Positions 13,868-20,036 of a stretch of 20,460 bases of DNA are shown piece after piece. The notes under the pieces were generated by a model. That model was not told the DNA's origin. It saw only the letters and a program-made list of their open reading frames with translations, and ran no database searches. Every line of letters starts with the position of its first letter. Position 1 is the first letter of the stretch. The position numbers were made by a program, and so were the translations under genes. The DNA lies in assembly GCA_003105225.1 (NCBI GenBank), contig PQAK01000019.1, positions 1 through 20,460 of the forward strand, written 5' to 3'. This stretch comes from Deltaproteobacteria bacterium (lineage in GTDB: Bacteria; Desulfobacterota; Deferrimicrobia; Deferrimicrobiales; Deferrimicrobiaceae).

Positions 13868-14854
13868 TTATCGATGCACGGCCTTCATCGCCGGCTCCGG
13901 GTAGCGGGATCCCTTCGCGGAACCGACGGGAAACGCGGCGTCGAGCAGAGCGAGTTCCTCCGAACCTAAAATCACGTCCAGGGCCCCGGCGTTTTCTTCC
14001 AGCCGCTCCACCCGCTTGGTTCCCGGGATGGGAAAGATATCCTGCCCGCGGGCCAGCAGCCATGCCAATGCAAGCTGCGAGGGGCGGCACTTTTTCTTTG
14101 CCGCGATTTCCTCGAGACGCTCCAGGAGGGACAGGTTGTGGGTGAGATTGTCTCCCATGAACCGCGGGGAGTTGCGGCGGTAATCCCCTTCGGGAAGGTC
14201 GTTCGTGCTCCGGATCCGGCCCCCGAAGATTCCCCTTCCCAGCGGGCTGTAGGCGACGAAGCCGACCCCCAGCTCCCTGCAGGCGGGGAGCACTTCAGCT
14301 TCCGGGTCGCGCGTCCACAGGGAGTATTCCGTCTGCAGCGCCGCGATCGGGTGCGCCTGGACCGCCCTGCGGATCGTGGCGGGCGCCGCCTCGGACAGCC
14401 CGAGGAAACGCACCTTCCCCTCGCGGACGAGATCGGCCATGGCCCCGACCGTTTCCTCGATCGGGGTGGCGGGGTCGACCCGGTGCTGGTAATAAAGGTC
14501 GATGACGTTCACGCCGAGACGGCGCAGGCTGGCTTCGCAACAGGACCGGACGTAATCGGGCTTCCCGTTGACCCCCAGCCAGCTTCCGTCCTTTCCCCGG
14601 ACGTTTCCGAATTTCGTCGCCAGCACCGCCTTGCCCCGGCGGTCGCGGATCGCCTTTCCGACAAGCTCCTCGTTCCGTCCCATGCCGTAGACATCCGCCG
14701 TGTCGAGGAAATTCATTCCCATGTCCAGGGCGCGGTGGATCGTGCGGATCGACTCCTTCTCGTCTCCCGCCCCGTAGAATTCCGACATCCCCATGCACCC
14801 CAAGCCCATCCGGGACACCATCAGATCGCTGCTTCCCAACCTTGCCTGCTTCAT
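13868..14854 (-). CDS. Aldo/keto reductase
   Basis: NADPH-dependent carbonyl reductase of the AKR superfamily, 328 residues, soluble. The catalytic tetrad is complete: Asp51 and Tyr56 in LDTADVYG, Lys81 in LATKFG and His124 in YYQHRVD. The N-terminal beta hairpin (MKQARLGSSDLMVSRMGLGCMGMS) and the C-terminal cofactor loop (FPIPGTKRVERLEENAGALDV) are typical of the AKR11/AKR13 (YghZ/plant auxin-induced-like) groups. Start 14854 is chosen because AGGAGGAGGAG lies just upstream and the protein begins at the conserved hairpin; the frame is open 22 codons further but without family similarity. It is divergent from the NmrA-like gene at 15044. Substrate not inferable; general aldehyde detoxification is possible. 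Confidence 0.92.
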   Translation of the reverse strand: MKQARLGSSDLMVSRMGLGCMGMSEFYGAGDEKESIRTIHRALDMGMNFLDTADVYGMGRNEELVGKAIRDRRGKAVLATKFGNVRGKDGSWLGVNGKPDYVRSCCEASLRRLGVNVIDLYYQHRVDPATPIEETVGAMADLVREGKVRFLGLSEAAPATIRRAVQAHPIAALQTEYSLWTRDPEAEVLPACRELGVGFVAYSPLGRGIFGGRIRSTNDLPEGDYRRNSPRFMGDNLTHNLSLLERLEEIAAKKKCRPSQLALAWLLARGQDIFPIPGTKRVERLEENAGALDVILGSEELALLDAAFPVGSAKGSRYPEPAMKAVHR

Positions 14855-15043
14855 CTCGGGTCTCCTCCTCCTTGCGCGGCTCGCCACCGATTCAGCGTCC
14901 CCATCAATATCCCGCCCCATTGTCCTTTTCCGTTTCGATGCCCCGGCGGCGCTGCAGGATCCCCTGCTTCCCGCCCGGATCTTCCCATTCCCCGATTGAA
15001 TCTTACTAATAAATACCGGTACCGGAAGTTCAGGAGGCTCAGC

Positions 15044-15946
15044 ATGAAATCACCTTTTGTGATTTGCGGCGTTACAGGGAACGTGGGATCCAGGATCGCC
15101 GGGACGCTTCTGGCCGAGGGAGAACCGGTCCGCGCCATCGGCAGGGAGCGGGTGCGGCTCGGCCCCTTCGCCGCGAAAGGGGCGGAACCGTGGCCGGGCG
15201 ACATCGGAGATCCGGCATTCCTCGAGAAGGCGTTTACGGGCGCCCGCGGCGCATTCGTCCTGATCCCCCCGAGATTCGACGCCCCCGACTACCGGGGATA
15301 TCAGTCCCGGATCGTGGATACCCTCGTGGCGGCGGTTTCGAAGGCCCGCATCCCGCGCGTCGTGGCCTTGAGCAGCATCGGGGCGCACCTGTCCGAGGGA
15401 ACGGGTCCGATCCTGGGGCTGCACGAACTCGAAACGAAGCTCCACGGCCTTCGGGATACGGCCGTCGTCTGCCTTCGGCCGGGCTACTTCATGGAGAACC
15501 ATCTCTGGAGCATTCCCGTCATCCGGGCGCAGGGGGTCAACGGAAGCGCGCTGCGGGGCGACGTGCCGATTCCGATGATCGCCACGAAGGACATCGGCGA
15601 TGCGGCGGCCCGCCTGCTCCGCGAGGGCACCTTCACGGGGCACACGGTCCGCTATCTCCTGGGCCCGCGCGATCTGACGATGTCCGATGCCACCCGTATC
15701 CTGGGCGAGGCGATCGGAAAACCGGGCCTCAAGTACATCCAGTTCCCCGAGGAAGAGACGCGCAAGGCGATGGCCGGGATGGGAATGTCCCGTGGCGCGG
15801 TGGATGCAATGATGGAAATGGACCGTTCGCTCAGCGGGGGCAGGATCCGCCCCACGCAAAAACGGAACTCGGACAACACGACGCCGACGACGCTCGAAGA
15901 GTTCGCGAAAACCGTTTTCTCCTCCGCGTACCGCACCGCTGCGTAA
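15044..15946 (+). CDS. NmrA-like NAD(P)-binding protein (atypical SDR)
   Basis: Atypical short-chain dehydrogenase of 300 residues. It opens with a Rossmann strand and GxxGxxG turn (FVICGVTGNVGSRIAG, glycines at 9, 12 and 15). Strand 2 has an arginine-rich end (VRAIGRERVR), suggesting NADP(H). The segment GDIGDPAFLEKAFTGARGAFVLIPP is the classic NmrA/SDR_a5 pattern. The Tyr-x-x-x-Lys catalytic pair of classical SDRs is absent; instead CLRPGYFMENHLW (about 144-156) matches the NmrA subfamily. It may act as a redox sensor or a quinone/NADPH-linked reductase. Start 15044 follows AGGAGG (15032-15037) at good spacing. It is divergent from the aldo/keto reductase, with a 189-base shared control region holding an AT-rich patch (ttgaatcttactaataaat, ending near 15014). 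Confidence 0.9.
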   Translation: MKSPFVICGVTGNVGSRIAGTLLAEGEPVRAIGRERVRLGPFAAKGAEPWPGDIGDPAFLEKAFTGARGAFVLIPPRFDAPDYRGYQSRIVDTLVAAVSKARIPRVVALSSIGAHLSEGTGPILGLHELETKLHGLRDTAVVCLRPGYFMENHLWSIPVIRAQGVNGSALRGDVPIPMIATKDIGDAAARLLREGTFTGHTVRYLLGPRDLTMSDATRILGEAIGKPGLKYIQFPEEETRKAMAGMGMSRGAVDAMMEMDRSLSGGRIRPTQKRNSDNTTPTTLEEFAKTVFSSAYRTAA

Positions 15947-16046
15947 CGCCGCTTCCGGAGACAGGGAAACCCCGCCGGGCCCTCCAGGACCCGGTGGGGG
16001 CCCGCGCGGAAACCGGGAGATGCGTTCCTCTCCGGAATTGGGGTAG

Positions 16047-16121
16047 CATCGAAGGCAGGAATCGGCCTTCGAGGAATTGAAAAAGGGAGTGGAAGGGGCC
16101 GTCGGGAAAATGAAGAAGTGA
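16047..16121 (+). pseudogene. Headless 24-codon frame coupled to the DUF523 gene (possible coiled-coil protein remnant)
   Basis: A frame opens after TAG (16044-16046) and encodes HRRQESAFEELKKGVEGAVGKMKK before TGA at 16119-16121. That stop overlaps the GTG start of the next gene as GTGA. The end (AFEELKKGVEGAVGKMKK) is amphipathic and resembles the C-termini of small bacterial coiled-coil proteins of the AWEELKAGVEKAW type. No ATG or GTG with an RBS is available before it; TTG at 16077, preceded by GAGGA, is the only plausible start and would give a 14-residue peptide. A decayed gene whose 3' end still couples translation is one reading; chance is another. Confidence 0.3.
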
Positions 16122-17068
16122 GCGGACCGGTCCGGATTCTCGTCAGTTCCTGCCTGCTGGGCGAAAAGGTCCGGTACGACGGCGGCCACAAGCGCGATCC
16201 GTTTCTTGTGGATACCCTGGGACAGTTCGTCGAATACGTGCCGGTCTGCCCCGAGGTGGAATGCGGGCTTCCAACCCCGCGGGAAGCGATGCACCTTGTC
16301 GGGAACCCCGCCGATCCGCATCTGGTCGCCATCAAGACAGACGCGGACTGCACCGGAAGAATGAAGCGATGGGCCCACGGGAAGCTTTCGGAGCTCGAGG
16401 GGCTGGAGCTGTGCGGCTATATCTGCAAGAAGGGGTCGCCGAGCTCCGGGATGGAGCGCGTCCCGGTTTACGGCGGGTCAGGCATCCCGTCGAGGGTCGG
16501 GGCCGGGATGTTCACGAAGGCCTTCATGGAGCGTTTCCCGCTGATCCCCGTCGAGGAGGAGGGCCGCCTCCGGAATCCCGACCTGCGCGAGCGGTTCGTC
16601 GTGCGGATGTTCACCCTGCGCCGTTTTCGCGATGCGATCCGGCGGGGCAGGGCCCGCGGGACCCTCGTGGAGTTCCACACGAGCCACAAGCTCCTCCTGC
16701 TTGCGCATGGCAGGCCCTTGTACGCCGAAATGGGCAAGCTGGTGGCCCGGGCGAAGGAACTTCCCCTGGAGGAGCTCTACCGCCGCTACCAGCGCCTCCT
16801 CCTGGAGGCGCTGCGCCGCCGCGCCACACCGGCCCGATGCGCCGATGCGCTCCTGCACGCCATGGGATATCTCCGGCCTCTCCTTTCACCCGATGAAAAG
16901 CGGGAACTGCTCGAGGCGATCGAACAGCACAGGAATCGTCTGACCCCGCTGGTCGTCCCCGTTACGCTGACCCGGCACTACGCCCGGAAATTCGATGTCG
17001 TCTACCTGAACCGGCAGGCATTCCTGAACCCCCACCCCGTCGAGCGGATGCTCCAAAACCACGTATGA
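16118..17068 (+). CDS. DUF523 (TudS-like) and DUF1722 fusion protein
   Basis: Two-domain cytoplasmic protein of 316 residues. Residues 1-150 are DUF523: ILVSSCLLGEKVRYDGGHK, VPVCPEVECGLPTPRE and GYICKKGSPSSG. The DUF523 protein TudS is a 2-thiouracil desulfurase holding a [4Fe-4S] cluster with three cysteines; Cys12, Cys44 (or Cys49) and Cys103 here sit in the equivalent motifs. From about 190 the DUF1722 domain (as in E. coli YbgA) follows: LVEFHTSHKLLLLAHGRPLYAEMGKLVA, YRRYQRLLLEAL, and the end (PVTLTRHYARKFDVVYLNRQAFLNPHP). The fusion is a known arrangement. The GTG start has no strong RBS but overlaps the stop of a small upstream frame. Sulfur removal from thiolated nucleobases is a family-based guess. 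Confidence 0.9.
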   Translation: MSGPVRILVSSCLLGEKVRYDGGHKRDPFLVDTLGQFVEYVPVCPEVECGLPTPREAMHLVGNPADPHLVAIKTDADCTGRMKRWAHGKLSELEGLELCGYICKKGSPSSGMERVPVYGGSGIPSRVGAGMFTKAFMERFPLIPVEEEGRLRNPDLRERFVVRMFTLRRFRDAIRRGRARGTLVEFHTSHKLLLLAHGRPLYAEMGKLVARAKELPLEELYRRYQRLLLEALRRRATPARCADALLHAMGYLRPLLSPDEKRELLEAIEQHRNRLTPLVVPVTLTRHYARKFDVVYLNRQAFLNPHPVERMLQNHV

Positions 17069-17144
17069 GGATTGGTTCCGGAGCCCCAGGGAACGGGTTT
17101 GCCACCAATCGGCCGGGCGGTACATCTTATGACGGGGAGAGCCC

Positions 17145-17678
17145 ATGAAAACGTTCACGATCCTTTTGTCGGCGGCGGCTTTCTTGTCCGTTATCCTGAT
17201 CGGAAACGTTCCCGGGGAGGAAAGGAGAATGAGCGACCTCTCGATTTCCAGCGCGGCGTTTTCCCATAACGGGATGATCCCGCCGAAGTACACCTGCGAC
17301 GGCGTCAACGTGAATCCGCCTCTCTCGTTCACCGGCGTCCCGGAGAAGACCCGATCCCTCGCACTGATCGTCGACGACCCGGACGCCCCGGCGGGCACAT
17401 GGGTCCACTGGGTCGTATGGAACATCGCTGCCGGCGCCGGGCAGATCGCGGAGAACTCCGTCCCGCAAGGCGCGATCCAGGGAACGACCGATTTCCGGAA
17501 CCAGAAGTACGGCGGCCCCTGCCCGCCTTCCGGGACGCACCGGTATTTCTTCAAGCTGTACGCCCTGGACGCCTCCCTCCCCTTGAAAGCCGGCGCCACG
17601 AAGGCCCAGCTCGAGCAGGCGATGAAGGGGCACATCCTCTCCCAGGGCGAACTGATCGGCCTCTACCGGCGAAAATAA
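17145..17678 (+). CDS. YbhB/YbcL-family (PEBP-like) protein with signal peptide
   Basis: Phosphatidylethanolamine-binding-like protein of 177 residues. The family anion-binding pocket motifs are present: LIVDDPDAPAGTWVHWVVWNI (about 74-94) and GPCPPSGTHRYFFKLYALD (about 124-142). Bacterial YbhB members are about 150-180 residues and of unclear role. Residues 1-25 (MKTFTILLSAAAFLSVILIGNVPGE) form a signal peptide, indicating periplasmic location, with RBS GGGGAGAG before the ATG at 17145. A second in-frame ATG at 17229 (residue 29) has a stronger RBS, GGGGAGG (17214-17220), eight bases upstream. It would make a cytoplasmic form of 149 residues beginning MSDLSISSAAF, exactly at the start of the conserved domain. 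The gene lies 76 bases after the DUF523/DUF1722 gene on the same strand. Confidence 0.93.
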   Translation: MKTFTILLSAAAFLSVILIGNVPGEERRMSDLSISSAAFSHNGMIPPKYTCDGVNVNPPLSFTGVPEKTRSLALIVDDPDAPAGTWVHWVVWNIAAGAGQIAENSVPQGAIQGTTDFRNQKYGGPCPPSGTHRYFFKLYALDASLPLKAGATKAQLEQAMKGHILSQGELIGLYRRK

Positions 17679-17694
17679 ACCCGGCGATGGGAGA

Positions 17695-17829
17695 TCAATC
17701 CTTGTCGAACCAATCGATCTTTTCCCGTATGAGGATCATCCCCGCCCACCAGAGGGCGACGAGCACGACCCCCGCGCCGACGTACTCCGATGTCCGTCCG
17801 ATGGCGAAGGGGACGCGGTGCGAACCATG
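17695..17829 (-). pseudogene. Possible fragment of a small membrane protein
   Basis: On the minus strand a frame ending at TGA 17697-17695 reads HGSHRVPFAIGRTSEYVGAG, then a hydrophobic span VVLVALWWAGMILI and a charged end REKIDWFDKD. The hydrophobic-then-charged layout looks like a genuine single-span membrane protein tail. No ATG, GTG or TTG with an RBS occurs in frame before the hydrophobic span; the first is GTG at 17766, inside the span. The start given is arbitrary. It may be a truncated or frameshifted gene, or chance. It sits in the 226-base gap between the YbhB-like and TRAP genes. Confidence 0.25.
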
Positions 17830-17846
17830 GGTCCAATAAGACAGGG

Positions 17847-17852
17847 TACAAT
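17847..17852 (+). promoter_or_regulatory. Candidate -10 box for the TRAP-type binding protein gene
   Basis: TACAAT matches five of six bases of the -10 consensus and lies 53 bases before the RBS and ATG at 17905, in a local AT-richer patch. No good -35 is visible at 16-18 bases, so an activator or a different sigma factor may be involved. Confidence 0.3.
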
Positions 17853-17904
17853 GGACAGTAAGGAATTCCGCAGCTTTTAACCGGTCCGGGAAAGGGGATG
17901 ACGC

Positions 17905-19236
17905 ATGGAAGCCGGCAAAAGATACCTGTCGCGCGTCGGCGCCGCGGCCGCTGCGTTCGTTGGTGCGATCCTGCTGGCGGCTCCATCCGCCATCGCGCTG
18001 GAAATATCCTTCCGCAGTTTCGGCAACTCTGCGGCGATCGGCCCCCCCGCGGATGCATACGCCGTCAAGCTGCAAACCCTTTCGGCGACGGTTCTCGGCG
18101 AGGCCGGGCAGGTCAGGTTCACCAGGATCGCGCCGACCCCGGCAATTCCCAAAGAGTTCAAAAACATCGTAGCCGCGGTCGAAGCGGGAGGTCCCCTGGC
18201 CGGCGGGGCGGGATTCGACGCAGCCTACATATCGGGGTCGGACCTCAACCCGGCATGGGGGTTCATCTACAATTCGGGAATTCCCTTCGGCCCCAACTTC
18301 GACGAGTTCATCGGTTTTCTCTATGGAAAGTCCGTCGAGGACGGCAAGGCGAGCGGACTGGATCAGCTCCAGCAATTGCTGGATAAAAACGGCAGGAACA
18401 TCGTTGCGGTTCCCATCGTCGGAAGCCCCCACCAGGGTTCCGGCTACTTCATGCTCCCGGTCGGCAATGCCGGATCGACTCCCGGCATCGGGCTGGCGGG
18501 ATTGTGCCGGCAGGACTGGACGTTCCGCTACCTCCCGCCGGCACAGTACGTCCTCGATCGCGCATGCGACAACCTGGTTTCCAGCGGCGCCATCCCGAAA
18601 AAGAACATCAAGTTCGTCACCGCCCTCGCCGGGAGCGGATCGCTCGTCAAGGCCGTGACCGACGGCCAGATTCAGGCCTATGAATTCGCCACCCCCCTCG
18701 ACGACTACTCCCAGCTCTTCGGCCTCCCCGAGGGCAATCCCGGCACCGTGGGGACCCGCTACCTGCACTTCCCCGGATGGCACCAGCAGTTCCTGGTCAC
18801 CTACATGATCATCAACAAGACCGCGTGGGGAAAGTTGAACCCGGCCCAGCAGGCGCTGGTCACGAGCGTGGCCCGCGACCACGTCCTCTCGTCGTACGGC
18901 GAGAACCTACGGCAGCAAGGCGCCATGCTGGGACGGATCCTTTCGGCCAACGACGGCGACAGGAATCCCGGGAACGACCTCGTGCTGGTGCAGTGGCCGC
19001 AGGGCGACCTGGAATTGCTCAGGAATGCAACCATCCAGTTCCTGAACGCCCGGGTCTCCGATGCGAAGCTCGGCGAACAGGACCGGAAGGACTACGCCAA
19101 GGTCCTGGAGTCGCTCCGGGCGTACGTCGGCAGCAACAACGGGTACTGGAAGGTGCGCGAAGTGCCCAATGCCCTTCGTTTCCAGGGATGGCGCGATCCC
19201 GAGGGCAGGAAGAGCTGGGATCAGCCCCCGAAATAG
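17905..19236 (+). CDS. TRAP-type transporter solute-binding protein (DctP-like)
   Basis: Periplasmic binding protein of 443 residues. Residues 1-31 form a signal peptide (GAAAAAFVGAILLAAPSAIA with Ala-x-Ala cleavage before LEISF). The mature domain fits TRAP substrate-binding proteins of the mannitol/chloroaromatic type: VAAVEAGGPLAGGAGFDAAYISGSDLNPAWGFIYNSGIPFGPNFDEF, FVTALAGSGSLVKAVTDGQIQAYEFATPLDDY, HFPGWHQQFLVTYMIINKTAWGKLNPAQQALV. Typical family members are 320-370 residues; this one has extra sequence, including a C-terminal stretch ending YWKVREVPNALRFQGWRDPEGRK. RBS AAAGGGGA precedes the ATG. No DctQ or DctM membrane genes are adjacent; the next gene is convergent. It may supply a transporter encoded elsewhere. 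The ligand is unknown, probably an organic acid. Confidence 0.85.
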   Translation: MEAGKRYLSRVGAAAAAFVGAILLAAPSAIALEISFRSFGNSAAIGPPADAYAVKLQTLSATVLGEAGQVRFTRIAPTPAIPKEFKNIVAAVEAGGPLAGGAGFDAAYISGSDLNPAWGFIYNSGIPFGPNFDEFIGFLYGKSVEDGKASGLDQLQQLLDKNGRNIVAVPIVGSPHQGSGYFMLPVGNAGSTPGIGLAGLCRQDWTFRYLPPAQYVLDRACDNLVSSGAIPKKNIKFVTALAGSGSLVKAVTDGQIQAYEFATPLDDYSQLFGLPEGNPGTVGTRYLHFPGWHQQFLVTYMIINKTAWGKLNPAQQALVTSVARDHVLSSYGENLRQQGAMLGRILSANDGDRNPGNDLVLVQWPQGDLELLRNATIQFLNARVSDAKLGEQDRKDYAKVLESLRAYVGSNNGYWKVREVPNALRFQGWRDPEGRKSWDQPPK

Positions 19237-19273
19237 ACAGGGAGGAAACGGTTCCCGGGGCCCCCGGATCGAC

Positions 19274-19843
19274 TCACCGGATGTCTTTGCCGATGGAGTA
19301 GGCGCGGCCGAGTTTCCTGCCGACTCCGTGATACGTGTTGATCTCCGGATCGAAGAGGATCGGCCTCACCTTCTCGATGTCGGGCAGCCCCATCTCGCCG
19401 CACGCCGATTCCTCGACCTTGACATCCAGGATCTCCCCGATGAACTGGGTGTGCAGGCCGATCTCGATCGTATGGAGAAGCCGGCACTCGACGACGAAGG
19501 GGAATTCGCCGACAAACGGCGCGTCCACGAGAGCGCTCCGGACGGGAGTGAGCCGCGTGGCGGCGAACTTGTCGACGGTCTTCCCGGAAACGATGCCGAT
19601 GTAATCCGCTTCCCGCGCATGGGCTTCGGAGGGCACGCTGATCGTGAACGCTTTCCGCTCCACGATGTTCCCGTATGAGTAGGTGGCCTTTCGAAGGGAG
19701 ACGGCAACGCAGGGCGGCCGGGAACAGCAGATCCCGCCCCAGGCCGCGGCCATCACGTTCGGCCTCCCCCCCTTGTCGTAGGTCCCCACGATCCATACCG
19801 GAGTGGGAAATACCAGCGTCTTCGCGCCGAACGACTTCTTCAT
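19274..19843 (-). CDS. Flavin reductase-like FMN-binding protein (flavoredoxin type)
   Basis: Split-barrel FMN-binding protein of 189 residues, cytoplasmic. The N-terminal pattern VWIVGTYDKGGRPNVMAAAWGGICCSRPPCVAVSLRKATYSYGNIVERKAFTISVPS matches the flavin reductase-like/flavoredoxin family, where the GxPNVMxxAW segment and the SYxNI loop bind FMN. YIGIVSGKTVDKFAATRLTP and VECRLLHTIEIGLHTQFIGEILDV follow in the usual order. Such proteins transfer electrons from NAD(P)H or ferredoxin to flavins or partner oxidases in anaerobes. RBS GGAGG lies eight bases before the ATG inside a small hairpin (19844-19856). The gene is convergent with the TRAP-type gene, 37 bases away, and divergent from the ABC gene at 20037. 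Confidence 0.9.
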   Translation of the reverse strand: MKKSFGAKTLVFPTPVWIVGTYDKGGRPNVMAAAWGGICCSRPPCVAVSLRKATYSYGNIVERKAFTISVPSEAHAREADYIGIVSGKTVDKFAATRLTPVRSALVDAPFVGEFPFVVECRLLHTIEIGLHTQFIGEILDVKVEESACGEMGLPDIEKVRPILFDPEINTYHGVGRKLGRAYSIGKDIR

Positions 19844-19856
19844 GGAGGATTCCTCC
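19844..19856 (-). promoter_or_regulatory. Ribosome-binding-site hairpin of the flavin reductase gene
   Basis: In the mRNA, GGAGG (Shine-Dalgarno) and CCUCC are separated by three bases and the second arm abuts the AUG. The 13-base dyad can form a 5-bp stem that hides the ribosome binding site. It is short and may melt during initiation, but it could damp translation. Confidence 0.4.
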
Positions 19857-19872
19857 CTTCCCCGATGGAGCC

Positions 19873-19878
19873 ACTATA
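19873..19878 (-). promoter_or_regulatory. Candidate -10 box for the flavin reductase gene
   Basis: On the minus strand TATAGT (preceded by GG) matches five of six consensus -10 bases, 30 bases before the ATG. A TTGGCC further upstream is spaced 22 bases away, too far for an ideal -35. Confidence 0.35.
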
Positions 19879-19999
19879 CCACCTGCGCGGGCCTTCCCCC
19901 GGCCAATCCTCCGCCGTATCTTCCGCATCCCATTGTTTCATCTGGTTATTCAGCAAGAAGCATCGGCGGAAGCCGGCGGCCGCACAAGTCGGGACAAGG

Positions 20000-20005
20000 T
20001 ATACT
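20000..20005 (+). promoter_or_regulatory. Candidate -10 box for the ABC transporter gene
   Basis: TATACT matches five of six -10 bases and lies 31 bases before the ATG at 20037. The -35 region at 17 bases is GC-rich and weak. Confidence 0.35.
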
Positions 20006-20036
20006 TTGGGGGATTCCGGGTGGAAACGAGGCTCTC

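Noticed and set aside
10515..13904. An open frame of more than 1100 codons on the plus strand opposite carB
   Set aside because: It is the GC-driven antisense shadow of carB. Its composition (Arg, Asp, Val, His and Leu runs) has no family motifs, while carB on the minus strand is unmistakable.
15017..15026. Perfect 10-base palindrome CCGGTACCGG before the NmrA-like gene
   Set aside because: Too short and too GC-rich to claim as an operator in this genome without comparative support.
14138..15043. Upstream extension of the NmrA-like frame by about 300 codons
   Set aside because: It lies antisense to the aldo/keto reductase, and the Rossmann motif with AGGAGG RBS starts at 15044.
17070..17110. 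GATTGGT ... ACCAATC inverted repeat between the DUF1722 and YbhB-like genes
   Set aside because: A 7-bp stem with a loop of about 27 bases and no T-tract is too weak to call a terminator.
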